64,000 bases of DNA from Toxorhynchites rutilus septentrionalis (Eukaryota > Arthropoda > Insecta > Diptera > Culicidae), in contig NC_073745.1 of NCBI RefSeq assembly GCF_029784135.1, positions 83,299,650-83,363,649 of the forward strand. Direction: 5' to 3'. Below the pieces are notes generated by a model. The model was not told the DNA's origin, ran no database searches, and was given only the letters and a program-made list of their open reading frames with translations. Shown piece by piece: positions 36,886-48,854 of this stretch; within the stretch, counting starts at the first letter, position 1, and every line of letters begins with the position of its first letter. The translations under genes were made by a program, and so were the position numbers.

Positions 36886-37487
36886 TCATTTGTTCTGCAG
36901 ATTTGTACCTGTTTATCAACATTTATTCTACAAACCTTTGTTTACTGATATCTCATTCACTCATTCATGCACTGTATTCTGGTGCACTTACCTGCAATGA
37001 AAGAAAAAAGCAATAATTAGAGTATCATGAGCAACTGTGCTACAAAAGAAAACGAATAAACTTGGAAAATGTCAGTTTATATGTAGGCCTTAAATGTGGA
37101 TGAATACAACACTATTATATTTCTTTTTTATGTATGTTTTGAATTCTATTTTAATGATTTTTTTCATACTTTACCCGTCAATTTTGACAATTTTTCTAAT
37201 GACTGTTTATGTGTTTTGGAAAAAGGAACACCAATTCTAGCCAGCTAGTTATCTAGTTTGGTTGTGAGATTTCTTCAGGTGAATGTGGAAGAAACAACTC
37301 CTTTTTTTTCAAGTTCGAGTAATGCCGAGTAATGCCGAGTAATGCGAAGATTGAACTGGATGAATGTCAAATGAACTCCTCACATATTTTGATTATAGCG
37401 CTAAAATTACTAAATTTTCATCGCTTAAACATCCTTTATGGGAAGAAGCCGTAATATGAATACCTAAAGTGGGTTGATGGTCCTATA

Positions 37488-37700
37488 AATGGACCTATGA
37501 GTTGGTGTTTGCCATTTACTTTTCTCGGATAGTTTCATACAAATACTGGCCTCGAGTACACTTGTGGGGGCCCTTCCGAAAAGGCCAATTTTGCACCCTC
37601 TTTTTGAGCATTTCGTCTGGTAGCACACCAATGATCCGTGGGGTGTTGTCTCCCAGGTCTTTGATTGTTGCTGGTTTGACCAGAGAGGAGAGATTGATTG
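37488..37700 (-). pseudogene. Transposase C-terminal fragment (Tc1/mariner-like)
   Basis: The minus strand reads SLVKPATIKDLGDNTPRIIG, continuing with VLPDEMLKKRVQNW. This pattern is typical of the C-terminal end of Tc1/mariner-superfamily transposases (PRIIG..P.EML.KVV.NW). The expected final segment (SRGGHM-type) is replaced by unrelated sequence. There are no catalytic residues, so it is a fossil piece. Confidence 0.5.
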
Positions 37701-37779
37701 CTCATCAAACTCGTCTCTCAATTATCGATTATTTCGCGGGCTGTGTGAAAAGTAATCCCGTCTTGTAAAAATTACACCA

Positions 37780-38979
37780 CTGCGAAAGCAATCATAGCTA
37801 TCCACCGTGCGTATTATTCTATCCAAGAAAAATGAGAAAATAGAAGCCATTATATTATCCCACCAGCTAGCGGGCAGACAACATTCTTTCCTAAAGTCTA
37901 AAATATACCAAGAATTTGTAGTTTTTAATCTTCTTGGCGAACTGTTTTTTATTTATTTTGTATAAGTTGGTGATACTGTCAGTGCACTTCTGAAAAAAAA
38001 AAGTTGAGTATCACTGTACTGGAAACAGTCACACAGAGTGAGTGGAAGAAAACTAGGAAGAGAGTAAAAAAAAACAAAAGAGTAAACTTAGAGCAAACAA
38101 TTTATTTTTGCAAAGTGTGTTGAAGTTAATTTTCTGGATTTTTTCATTTATTCAAATTTCGAATCAATATAATGACCGATGAGAAACATGATGGAATGAT
38201 GAAACATTTTCATTTATATCAAGTTAAAAAAACCTTTTTAGGGTTTACCATTATGAATTTGGTGTTTGGACAAAATAACGACACCAACAATAACTAAAAA
38301 TTAGTTGAATGGAATAACTTATATATGCATAGGAAACAATAAAATTTGAGAAAAAATTACTGCATAATAGAGAATGTCACTAATGCATATTTTCAATTTC
38401 ATCAAAGTGTTTTCTTTATTAATTTCCGTGTGCTGGACAGTCATAATTTTGCAAGTCAGTTTAACTAAGTTAAACAACGAGAGTTGATTAATAAGTAATG
38501 CATACAAACTGGGAAAGTGGAAACGAAAAGAAATATCACATTGTGAACAAAAAGTATATTAAATAGAATTCATAAGGGTCACAATCATGTATTGGATTTC
38601 AATGATGTCACACAAGAAGAAACAAGATTTTTTTTTGCCACGGAAAAAATCTTTTGACATCCTGTGAGGTGTAGTAATTTTCTTCGAGGTCTTTCTTGAC
38701 TGATATAGAGGTGGATCATATCTGCGATATAACCGTAAGGTAGTCGTAGAACTACCGTTGATCTAATAATTATTTCTTTAAAGTTGCATCTGAATCAATT
38801 TCAATGAATGAATGCATGAGATTTGTGTCTCTATTGTCAGTATGAGTCTTTTCTTCTAGATATTTTCTGTAGCCACAGACGATTTTATATTTATTCCACC
38901 ACCAACATTATATATCTTTGACTACGCATGATGGTATGAAAAACAACGATTTACGGTACCCATAGAAGTTTTCGCGTCA
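37780..38979. other. No gene recognised
   Basis: AT-rich. A block near 38715-38765 (GGATCATATCTGCGATATAACC, AGAACTACCGTTGAT) resembles 53427-53475, a dispersed repeat motif. No coding features. Confidence 0.5.
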
Positions 38980-39350
38980 GTCCACTTAAAACTTCCCTTA
39001 AAACAGTATTCATGTCTAGAAATTTGGAAAAAATATTTTTCGCATTTTTGAAGTTTAGGCATTCCAGAATACACCCTTGAAAGAACTTTTCTAAAATTCC
39101 ATTATTTACCGAGTTATAGCCATTTTGCTTATGCGGTTTCTAATCTAGTACGACCATAACAATTAACTTCAAATGCGTTTTTCTCGGAACTAGTTCTCTC
39201 AAATTGGCGTACACGATATCTCATGTTCTACTGAATCGATTTATGAACCGAATTCGTATAAATACAATCTGTATGTATCTGTCTATCGCATGAACCAATA
39301 AAAAATTATATTTTTTTTATTTTATTATTCTCAAAAAATAGGGAAACGTA
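38980..39350. repeat. Interspersed repeat, partner of 11160-12030 (inverted)
   Basis: It matches the two halves of the 11160-12030 repeat continuously, without the I-clade insertion seen there, so it is the empty-site version. The I-clade copy 4 begins just to its right. Confidence 0.72.
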
Positions 39351-39386
39351 ATAAAACAATTCAAACACCAAACACCTACATACGGA

Positions 39387-40521
39387 AACCCAACAAGCCG
39401 GCTTGCGATCACAACTCGTATAGGCCGATTGCAATGTTATCCTGTATTCGTAAATTGTTAGAGAAAATGATTCTACTTCGTTTGGACAAGTGGGTCGAAA
39501 CGAACAATTTGCTGTCAAATACGCAGTTTGGCTTCCGCCGAGGTAAAGGGACAAATGATTGTCTCGCGCTGCTATCTTCTGAAATCCAAATCGCATTTGC
39601 TCGCAAAGAACAAATGGCTTCCGTTTTTCTCGATATCAAAGGGGCATTTGATTCAGTTTCCATGGAAATTCTCTCAGAGAAGCTTCATAATCGTGGACTT
39701 TCACCAATTCTCAATAATTTCCTGTACAATTTACTGTCAGAAAAGCACATGATTTTATCTCATGGCAGCTCGAAATCTTCTCGTTACAGTTTTATGGGCC
39801 TACCACAAGGCTCCTGCCTAAGCCCCCTCTTGTACAGTTTTTACGTCAATGATATGGATGATTGTCTAACTAGAGACTGCACGTTAAGACAACTTTCAGA
39901 CGATGGAGTTATTTCCATCACGGGTACTAATCCCGTCGTTCTGCAAAAGTCGTTGCAAGATACCCTGAACAATCTGTTCACGTGGGCCCTCAAGCTGGGT
40001 ATCGAATTCTCTACGGAGAAAACTGAAATGGTCGTTTCAGGAAGCACGAACCCGCCCAATTCCTGCTTCACCTATCCGGCAAAACGATCCAACACTCTAT
40101 GTTTTTCAAATACCTGGGTGTATATTTTGATTCTAAGTGTACCTGGGGGAGACACATTGCGTATTTGAAACAGAAATGCCAGCAAAGAATCAATTTTCTC
40201 CAAACAATTACCGGAACATGGTGGGGTGCCCATCCAGGAGACCTCATCCAGTTGTACAAAACAACGATATTATCAGTGTTAGAATATGGCAGTTTTTGCT
40301 TCCGATCAGCTGCCAGGATTAATATTCTCAAGCTGGAGAGAATACAATATCGTTGCTTGCGTATAGCCATGGGGTGTTTGCATTCGACACATACGATGAG
40401 TCTCGAAGTTTTGGCAGGAGTACCCCCGCTTACTCTTCGGTTCACAGAATTATCCTCCAGATTTCTCATCCGTTGCAAGATCATGAATCCATTGGTGATT
40501 GATAACCCTCCTATCCTATGA
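39387..40521 (+). pseudogene. I-clade reverse transcriptase (frameshifted)
   Basis: RT motifs in order: SYRPIAMLSCIRKLLEKMI, LLSNTQFGFRRGKGTNDCLA, the first catalytic block FLDIKGAFDSV, GLPQGSCLSPLLYSFYVNDM, and the second catalytic block QLSDDGVI. The last is an unusual form of the YADD box in which Tyr-Ala is Leu-Ser. A frameshift near 40070-40100 separates the thumb region (FKYLGVYFDSKCTWGRHI) and the C-terminal part, which ends at 40521 where RNase H should follow. It is inactive. Confidence 0.88.
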
Positions 40522-40915
40522 TTCATATCCCTCCTATCCAATCGATAAACTTTTACTTAGTCGCGGCAATACATACACACACTCTTTACAGATACACGGG
40601 CCAAAGGTTGTGCAGTCCACTGATCAAAGGTTGTACCGCTTATGACAACTCTACACGAGCTGATGATTGCGCCGGCTAGTGACCATTCTATCCTGGATTC
40701 CTCGAGTGGAGAGAGACGCACCACGCTAGATATGGGGTACAGACTAGGGGGGCGTTGCTGATTAATGGTCAGCTGCATCCCAATATGAGGTATCCCGTGT
40801 CGGGCACACGTACAGAGCATCGAAGACTGCAACATACCAATTATGAGAACACTTGTAATACTAACCTCGAGCCAACCGCGAGTAATCGGTTACATATTAC
40901 TAACATAGTTGTAAG
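39387..40915 (+). mobile_element. I-clade retrotransposon copy 4: RT kept, RNase H deleted
   Basis: It starts in ORF2 just before the first RT motif and runs through the RT. At about 40515 it jumps directly into the 3' UTR (match from TTCATATCCCTCCTATCC). CCTCCTATCC occurs on both sides of the jump, so a microhomology-mediated deletion removed the RNase H domain. The 3' end runs into the assembly gap at 40916, so the tail and target duplication are not visible. Confidence 0.88.
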
Positions 40916-41415
40916 NNNNNNNNNNNNNNNNNNNNNNNNNNNNNNNNNNNNNNNNNNNNNNNNNNNNNNNNNNNNNNNNNNNNNNNNNNNNNNNNNNNNN
41001 NNNNNNNNNNNNNNNNNNNNNNNNNNNNNNNNNNNNNNNNNNNNNNNNNNNNNNNNNNNNNNNNNNNNNNNNNNNNNNNNNNNNNNNNNNNNNNNNNNNN
41101 NNNNNNNNNNNNNNNNNNNNNNNNNNNNNNNNNNNNNNNNNNNNNNNNNNNNNNNNNNNNNNNNNNNNNNNNNNNNNNNNNNNNNNNNNNNNNNNNNNNN
41201 NNNNNNNNNNNNNNNNNNNNNNNNNNNNNNNNNNNNNNNNNNNNNNNNNNNNNNNNNNNNNNNNNNNNNNNNNNNNNNNNNNNNNNNNNNNNNNNNNNNN
41301 NNNNNNNNNNNNNNNNNNNNNNNNNNNNNNNNNNNNNNNNNNNNNNNNNNNNNNNNNNNNNNNNNNNNNNNNNNNNNNNNNNNNNNNNNNNNNNNNNNNN
41401 NNNNNNNNNNNNNNN
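40916..41415. other. Assembly gap (500 N)
   Basis: Exactly 500 unknown bases, a typical placeholder length. The left side breaks within the I-clade 3' UTR, a repeat present at least four times here, which explains the assembly break. Confidence 0.99.
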
Positions 41416-42119
41416 CACAAAAATGTTACGAGCAAAACATTATTTTTTCAGGAGTCTCCATACAAAAATGACTTATATTCCAAAAACTATAAAAGATAGA
41501 AAGTTGATGTCTTGGACAAAAGTTTGTATTTTAAAAAGATCTAAAACTTTGTCGGAAACATTATATCGCTATCTTGACTTTAAACAAAATTAGGATAAGT
41601 TGTATTTTTTTCAAAGAAAATAACTTTGTTCGAAAAACTTTTTCCCTGTAAAAGTGCCCATCTTCCGATGTATGGACGATTTGTTGGAAATTGTAAGGAC
41701 TTTTCATATATATATTTTTGGGAATTAAAAAAAATACGTATTTGAGAAAAATTAATTTTAATTTTTGAAATAATTTTTTTTGTCAGCGAATTATTTTTCT
41801 AAAATATTTTTGGTATTTTTTTGTAAAAATTTAAACAATTTCCTACATTTCATCCTTCGACAAGAATTTTGTAGGTATCATAGTTTTTAAGTTATAATTT
41901 ATTGTAAAAAATTAAGAAAAAAAAATTGGCTTTATCTAAAAAGTAGTCAAATTATTTTTCGAATATTTCAAGTATGCAAAGTTGCTTGAATGACCCATGT
42001 CTTTATACCCACAACGTTTCACTGCTATCTTAGATGGTGCTGCCAACTCCTAAGACGAGTTGGCATGAAATTCATCACATGTTTTCAACTTTTCTATTTC
42101 ACAAAAATTCGTTTTAGAG
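41416..42119. other. AT-rich sequence, no gene
   Basis: Very AT-rich with A and T runs. No open frame or terminal repeat is seen. Confidence 0.5.
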
Positions 42120-42121
42120 TA

Positions 42122-43420
42122 AAGGGTGTGTCACATCAAATTGCATCACGGAAAAAACGCTGTAGAAATTCGCCCAGTAGACCGATCCTTTTGAGAATTT
42201 TAGACAGTAAAATAAAAACTATTAAACAACTTTTGGCATTTTCTTTTTATTCATACTTCGAGCCCAAGCCCGTATGCTCGCACCTTCCTCTTTACCCCGT
42301 CCATAAGGTTCTGTACAACGTCAGGTTGTAGTTTTTTTTGAACAGAAATCCATTTTCTCTTGAAGTCCGCCTCCGATTTGACAACTTTTGGGTTCTTCCG
42401 GAGGGCCTGCTTCATAATCGCCCAATATTTCTCTATTGGGCGAAGCTCCGGCGTGTTGGGCGGGTTCATTTCGTTTGGCACGAAGGTAACCCTGTTGGCT
42501 TCGTACCACTCCAACACGTCCTTTGAATAGTGGCACGAAGCGAGATCCGGCCAGAAGATGGTCGGGCCCTCGTGCTGCTTCAATAGTGGTAGTAAGCGCT
42601 TCTTTAGGCACTCCTTAAGGGAAACCTGCCCGTTTACCGTGCCGGTCATCACGAAGGGGGCGCTCCGCTTTCCGCAAGAGCAGATCGCTTGCCACACCAT
42701 GTACTTTTTGGCAAACTTGGATAGTTTCTGCTTGCGAATCTCCTCCGGAACGCTGATTTTGTCCTCTGTGGAGAAGAACAACAGGCCCGGCAGCTGACGA
42801 AAATCCGCTTTGACGTAGGTTTCGTCTTCCATTACCAGGCAATGCGGCTTCGTCAGCATTTCGGTGTACAGCTTCCGGGCTCGCGTCTTCCCCACCATGT
42901 TTTGCCTTTTGTCGCGGTTAGGAGCCTTCTGAACCTTGTATGTACGCAGGCCCTCCCGCTGCTTGGTCCGCTGGACGAATGAACTTGACAAATTCAGCTT
43001 ATTGGCGACATCCCGGACCGAACTTCTCGGATCACGTCTAAACTGCTTAACTGCGCGCTTGTGATCTTTTTCACTGACGGAGCATCCATTTTTGCCGTTC
43101 TTCACCTTCCGGTCGATGGTTAGTTTCTCGAAGTATCGTTTCAGTACTCTGCTGACCGTGGATTGGACGATTCCCAGCATCTTACCGATGTCCCGATGTG
43201 ACAACTCCGGATTCTCGAAATGAGTGCACAGGATTAATTCACGACGCTCTTTTTCGTTCGACGACATTTTTCCAAATTTACGTAAAATTGACAGTGAAGC
43301 ATGGCCAACTTGATCTATACACTCTTATCTGATTTTAAAGCGAAAGCTGAAGATATAATTCCTAAAAATTAAATTTCTACAGCGTTTTTTCCGTGATGCA
43401 ATTTGATGTGACACACCCTT
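42122..43420 (-). mobile_element. Complete DD37E (ITmD37E-type) Tc1/mariner transposon
   Basis: It is 1299 bp with 49-bp terminal inverted repeats that match perfectly over their length (outer bases AAGGGTGTGTCACATC). TA is duplicated at 42120-42121 and 43421-43422. It contains a single uninterrupted transposase gene. The perfect ends and open frame indicate a recent insertion that may still be mobile. Confidence 0.97.
42251..43267 (-). CDS. DD37E transposase (ITmD37E family)
   Basis: 338 residues, open from the ATG at 43265-43267 to the stop. The N-terminal third has two HTH-type segments for TIR binding (LSHRDIGKMLGIVQSTVSRV and SSVRDVANKLNLSSSFVQR). The catalytic acids are Asp in CLVMEDETYV, Asp in IFWPDLASCHY and Glu in PELRPIEKYW; 37 residues separate the last two, the DD37E signature known from mosquitoes and other invertebrates. 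Length is normal for the family and no lesion is seen. It would cut and paste the element at TA sites. There is no host-gene context. Activity is inferred from integrity only. Confidence 0.95.
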   Translation of the reverse strand: MSSNEKERRELILCTHFENPELSHRDIGKMLGIVQSTVSRVLKRYFEKLTIDRKVKNGKNGCSVSEKDHKRAVKQFRRDPRSSVRDVANKLNLSSSFVQRTKQREGLRTYKVQKAPNRDKRQNMVGKTRARKLYTEMLTKPHCLVMEDETYVKADFRQLPGLLFFSTEDKISVPEEIRKQKLSKFAKKYMVWQAICSCGKRSAPFVMTGTVNGQVSLKECLKKRLLPLLKQHEGPTIFWPDLASCHYSKDVLEWYEANRVTFVPNEMNPPNTPELRPIEKYWAIMKQALRKNPKVVKSEADFKRKWISVQKKLQPDVVQNLMDGVKRKVRAYGLGLEV

Positions 43421-43424
43421 TAAA

Positions 43425-43913
43425 ATCCTGACATACGGAAGCCGAATCATATTTATTTTATAGACGAGCAAAATTCGCTCAAAAAAGCTCATTCCATAAC
43501 TAAGTTTCCACTGCACGTCTTATCCCGACGAGATGCTACCTTTATTGTCCCACCAAATTTGCTAAATGAAGTCAAATTCAGGAATGAAGATCCGCGTATG
43601 TATTCTGTTTAATTTATATATGATAAATGTAGCGAATATTGCAAGATTTTCGGCAAATATCTCGAAATTCCATAGGAGTTTGCATCGTTGTTACATTGCT
43701 TATTTTGTCTCCACCTTCTGAGAATGTCATCATTGTCATGACCCAATGTGGTTTTGATCGGATTAGGATATTACTACTGAAAGAGAAGATAACCCAACAA
43801 GCTTTCTTTACAAGTTATTATTAAGTTATCATCTTTACAAGGAAACTGGAAAGCTTTCTTCACAAGTTACTGCTCGATAAATTCAGTTCCTGGAGTGTAC
43901 TCATCATTAAGTA
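43425..43913. other. No gene recognised
   Basis: The frame near 43500-43580 (CHC-like residues, CYLYCPTKFAK) looks protein-derived but too short to identify. It may be a fossil mobile-element piece. Confidence 0.35.
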
Positions 43914-45612
43914 GTGCTTAAGTATTTGGCGAATCCACAAGGATACGGTAAGAAGGACAGAGCTCCACGTAAATCGAAGCTCTCTGACAGGGATAAGCGG
44001 AAAATAGCTAGAACAGCTTCGAATACCTCAAAACCGCTAATGAAAATAAAGCAATATTTGAACTTAAATGTTACTCGGGTGACAATTCGCCACGTTTTGG
44101 TAAAAAATCCTCACATAAAGAGGGTTTGAAAGGTTAAAGCTCCTCATCTTACACCATCTCACATCGGAAGACGTCTGAGTTTTGCCAAAGCTCACATGAA
44201 CTGACAGTGGGACATGGTATGTTGTGACAAAGAACGTTTCCAAAAGAATACATTTTGCTATACAGGCAAACCTTTTTTGTGCGGGGGATAGGGACCGCAC
44301 AAAAAAGGTTGCATAAAAAAATCGCGCAAAACTTCACAAGCAGCTTTTAACAATCGTGTAAATTTTGAAAAAAAACTTTTTTTGTGCGGTAGATAGGGAC
44401 CGCATAAAAAAAGGTTCCCCCAAGGAAATAACTCAAATCCACGCCATTCACCGTTCATTTCCTTTTGTTTCCCTGCTTTGCGATGGGACACTTTGCCTCT
44501 TCGGTTGCGCGTGGCTGTTTTGTGCTTTTAGTTGCATGTCGAAAGGTGTTGCTGTTAGAAATCATGTCATGCAAAAACTAAGAAAAACTTAGAGCATTTG
44601 ATGAGAGGAGGGGAATGATTTCAGAAGTGGATAATTAAGACGCAAATATACTTTTTTCGCACTAAAATGCATATAAATCATCGAAAAAAATTGAAAGGAC
44701 GATAACTTCGTCAAATATGCTTCTTTTCATACACCGCACAAAAAAATGCACAAAAAACCGCACAAAAACAGGTTTTACTTTATACCATAACTAAAAGTTC
44801 TTCAATATATAGGTTATCTTTATTGACGAAAAAATGTTCAATTTGGATGGTCCTCATGGTTTCAACGGATACTGTTGTGATTCATGGAAGAAGAAACAGT
44901 ATTTTTCAACTAGGAATTTTGGTGAAGGCTCGTGCATGGATTGGGCGGGATTCTGTGCAACCGGAAATCTCAAGATAGCCTTCGCATCATTCAAGGATTA
45001 CGTACATGTTCTGAAATCCTCTCTCCTACCGTTTCTGTGTAGATATCGTCACAAAAAACACATTCCAGCTAAACAATGCTATTATTAATACCAGCAAAGA
45101 AACTAAGCAATGAAATAAGGACCAAAAACTTAATTTTTGAACTGGCCGGCTTGCTCTCGAATCCTGTTGAAAATCTTAGGGAGATCCTTGTACGCAGAAT
45201 CTACACTGGGGGAAGGCGGTGCACCACGATTGAAGAGCTCAAGGTCGCAATTTCGAAAAAATAGAAAAATATCGAGAAATCCGTTCAGTAGAATTTGGTA
45301 AATAGTATTCCAACACGAATTTTCCAGATTATTAGCCGAAATGGCAAGGTTGCCAATTATTATCAGCCGATCGTTTTGAATTTTTCATTGATAATACTTA
45401 TGAATTCTGAAATGGTCTTATAGAAACTGGACAGCTGAAATTATCATTTTTAAGCACTATGAATAAACAAACAACTCTTTTGAGCGAAATTGACGTTAAA
45501 TATACTTTATTCTAAGCATTCAACAATGTATGAATGTATCTTGTTGTAATTCTAACTGTTTGTGTTGCAACGAAATAAAATCAGGGTGGTCTTATAGAAG
45601 ATGGACAGAGTG
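43914..45612 (+). pseudogene. Decayed Tc1/Tc3-like transposase and element
   Basis: Collinear fragments of one transposase are seen. An HTH and linker region comes first (NPQGYGKKDRAPRKSKLSDR, then IARTASNTSKPLMKIKQYL) at 43914-44129. A catalytic-domain part follows (FNLDGPHGFNGY, FGEGSCMDWAGFCATG) at 44834-45060, and a C-terminal part (NPVENLREILVRRIY, TTIEELKVAI) at about 45150-45264. The third catalytic acid lies in the NPVENL block. Frameshifts, stops and a nested MITE (44264-44780) break it. The sequence GTGGTCTTATAGAAGATGGACAGAGTGTA-like at about 45584-45612 is probably its right terminal repeat; the left end is not found. Confidence 0.78.
44264..44780. mobile_element. TA-flanked MITE nested in the Tc3-like transposase
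   Basis: The ends are CAGGCAAACCTTTTTTGTGC on the left and, complemented from the right, AAGTAAAACCTGTTTTTGTG. TA lies at 44262-44263 and 44781-44782. TTTTTTGTGCGG motifs are repeated inside both ends (near 44275, 44300, 44390, 44735, 44755). 517 bp, no coding capacity. On either side the Tc3-like transposase frame resumes. Confidence 0.8.
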
Positions 45613-47870
45613 TACTTCTTTCACGCCCGATGATCTCCTCTTCACCGTATGCTTATCATATGTCAAATGACGAATGCAAAGTACACAGTGGAGGCTTTTA
45701 CGAATAAATTTGTGGCGAAGCTACAAATGTAGTAAGTGATCGCAGGTTACAATTTGAATATTTCTCCATCCAGACATTTCAAATGAAACGGATCAAATGA
45801 ATGACCAGCAAACGCGGACTCTATCACATATTCTCATTCTGCTTTCTCCGCGTATAATTTTTTTTGAGACCTCAGTTTCCTAAACTGTCTCAATTTTAAT
45901 AACCTTCATCCCCGGAAAGTATTTATTTCGGTAATTTTAATGTCAACATATTGGGTGTGAAATTTAATTCGTTCGATGTCGGCTTAAGGTGATATAAATT
46001 GATTTATTTTTTTTGAATCGTGGAGTGTCGAAACTAAAACTATCCGACTATGCAAAAAAAAAACTATCCACTTTTCGAAATACATGTACCATTCATATTA
46101 TTTTACCACCACAATGTATATTCGAAGGTACAAATATTTAATTAGAACAGTACAGCCAAAAAATATAAAAGGGGTTAGAAAATTTCCAAGTTTACCCGAA
46201 TAGGGCCTCCATTCGAGAGCGGAAATGTATAGGCAAACTCCGCAGAAGACAGTCTCATCGCCTTAGGCTCCGAAATGAACACACACACACACACACACAC
46301 ATTTTGTCTCTCCACCCCCCATTACCATTCAATTTCCGTGAACCATATTTTGGCAATAGAATGGAGGAATTTGTGAGCGAAGCTCACTTCCGAAGAGTGG
46401 AAGCGGGAAATTGCGGAAAATTATAACGGTTGAGCTCGGTTTTGACATTCTCTCATTCAGTATGCCAGTGAACTGCCGGGAAAATGTATTCTCCGCACGA
46501 CAATGTTACGGTTAGTGCCCGTTGGAAATACAATACCGCGAAACGCGGACTACTCGGGGAGACGCGAAGGAAGCAGTCGAAATACACGGGAAAATCCAAT
46601 TAGCATACATAGAACGGAACGGAAATAAACTGTTGTTCTTTACGAGATAAACGGAAATGAGAACAAGCAACGGTTCGGGGGGAAAAGACAATATTCGCGT
46701 TCGATTTTGGAAGTAATCCACAAATGCTATATGAGGCAGCAGTATGTGGCAATCAAATCACTTAGTGTCACTCTTCCGCACTCAATTACTTTCGGTGTGT
46801 ATCTCTGTTACTGACGCTGCAATTTACCGTTGACAAATATACTCCACAGTTTTTCTTCCCCCTTTGGCTGAACAAACAACGCGATATGAGGGTGATAATT
46901 AATTCACCAAACATGGATCCTCATCTTCTACGGCTCGTCGTTCCACACCCATTGAATGGTCCCGGGAGCCGGCTTTGACACGTTCACCCTCTTCCAATAA
47001 TAACTCCAGCGCACGTCAAATTTTACTTCGTGGAAGGAACAGACCCGATAAATTTCATATTACTTTCGTCATGTGAAGGGCCACTTGTTCCTCCTGCGAA
47101 TGTGTGGCATTTCATTCATCCTTTCTCCCTTGGCGACGCGCAGACTGCCTCCGCCTCGCCATCCCCTCGAGGATATAATTTTCCAAGTTTTATCAACATT
47201 TATTGTACATGACTTTTATACTGCCAAAAGAACTCTTATCCAGATCCTCGTTTCAATGTGCGTGTTGGGGTGGGAGCGGAGGTGGGGTGGTTGGCGTCAG
47301 ACCTTGTCGGTTGAAATAATTGCTTCGACCTTATTTTTGTGGCAGCCCATCACCGGCCAATTCTCACCAGAAACTTTTCGGATTAGGAGCGAGATAATTA
47401 TCATGTTGGCGACAGTATTCTTCTCGTCTGTCCCATTGCCACGAGCCAACAGAGAACAGAAGAGAAGAAACAAAAATGATAAAACACAAGGATACACGCA
47501 CACGTAACAGAGATCGGAGGGCGCCTGCCGCTGAACAGTGAAAGAACCAGGATAAAGATGAATATGTTTTAAGGCACTTGGAAGAACGAAGCCGGCGAAG
47601 GGTAGGAAGGATCTTGTGCGGCTAGGAATGTAGGACAGTACAGAGAAACAAAATACAGACTCGTGCGCATAAAAGCGGGGGCGACAGAAAGCGCATCCCA
47701 GAAGTGCAATTCTCGCGCCGCAAGTGCACGTCTCTCGAGACGTGATGCATTGGGACAAATGCTGCTCACGGAACGAGAGCTTTATGTGTGTTTACGTGTG
47801 CGCCCTGGTCGTGATTCAGGGTGGACCCCTTTTTACGACCACAATAAGTGACGTAGAGCTACTACGGCAT
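45613..47870. other. Complex sequence without a recognisable gene
   Basis: 45613-46260 is AT-rich. A (CA)n tract lies at about 46278-46300. 46300-47860 is balanced in composition and does not recur, so it is probably single-copy host DNA. Open frames of 144-153 codons on opposite strands near 47073-47758 overlap one another and have no domain, so neither is called as a gene. Confidence 0.5.
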
Positions 47871-47879
47871 ATTGACGGT

Positions 47880-48165
47880 TTTATTATGGGCACTAGATGG
47901 ATGAATGAATGGGGAAAAAGGGACTTTCGAATTTTCAAAGCGAACTTGATTAAAAATGTATGTACGAAAAACTACCCTAAACAAAATATCAGCTCAATCG
48001 GACTTCATTTACTAATGTCGCACAGCCGTCAAAATTTGAGTTTTTTGAAAACCGAAAAATCACCCAAGAGGGGAGTAAAGGAAATCGGGGTTTTCGAATT
48101 TTTGTTTTTTTTGTATGATACCAAATGTCGTCAAATTGCATGAAATGTCGAGATCTAGTGTTCTC
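47880..48165 (+). repeat. Dispersed repeat, copy 1 (relatives at 49500-49640 and 50880-51090)
   Basis: The blocks TCAGCTCAATCGGACTTCATTTACTAATGTCGCACAGCCGTC-like and GAAAATCGGGGTTTTCGA recur inverted at 50880-51050. The part with AACTTGATTAAAAATG also recurs. The copy at 49500-49640 shares the TCATTGGCACCCT end. No coding capacity. Confidence 0.72.
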
Positions 48166-48368
48166 TCAAAAAAAAATTTCTGTCAAAAATCGACACTCTG
48201 GGCAGAGAAGAGAAGTGGAACTTGAGGGAAAACAGTGGCAACGATTTGCGGTAAGAAAATGTTAACAGTGAAAAAATTGACAGATGGTTTACGCTCTAAA
48301 AATTGAACAGAATGTCGAGATGTCTCTAAAACGGTGGGAGATATCATATATAAGGTGGGAAGTTCGTA

Positions 48369-48852
48369 CAGTAAGTTACATTTAATGCGACATTTTGCTA
48401 ATTGGACAGACCTGTAATGCGACACGTTTAGTTGGACATTTTTACCTCTAAGGCCGAAGTGACCCTGGATCGGAGTACGCACGAAAACTTGATTGTGCGA
48501 TAACCGACGAAGAGAAACGAACAATTTTGTTCGATAGAAGCTGACGAATTCTTACAAAGCAAGTGGGAAACAATGTAACCACACCAACACAATTATATGT
48601 AGTTGTTTACTTCTCACGATGGTATGCGTTTCGTGCAGCCTTATTTTAGTAAGAAGCTGCAGGGCGTATCTCCGTGGCCTAATTGGACATTTTTGTAAAC
48701 GTCGAGTTCGGGGCCCAAATTGTGGCCCACATTGAAAGTCGCCACCAGACGTCTACACTGTACCACTATCATCGCCAATGACCAATTACAGGTCAAAATC
48801 CAATGCAACACTGAGTGGTGCCTCGGCATGTCGCATTAAATGTAAATTACTG
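48369..48852. mobile_element. TA-flanked MITE (484 bp)
   Basis: The terminal inverted repeats CAGTAAGTTACATTTAATGC on the left and, complemented from the right, CAGTAATTTACATTTAATGC differ by one base in about 25. TA lies at 48367-48368 and 48853-48854. AATTGGACATTTTT-type motifs are repeated inside. No protein is encoded. Part of the interior recurs at 25340-25425. Confidence 0.87.
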
Positions 48853-48854
48853 TA

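Noticed and set aside
40755..41471. 238-codon frame across the N gap
   Set aside because: It exists only because the 500 unknown bases were translated as X.
47073..47758. Overlapping open frames of 144 (+) and 153 (-) codons
   Set aside because: They overlap on opposite strands in balanced-composition DNA and lack domain, signal peptide, splice or promoter support.
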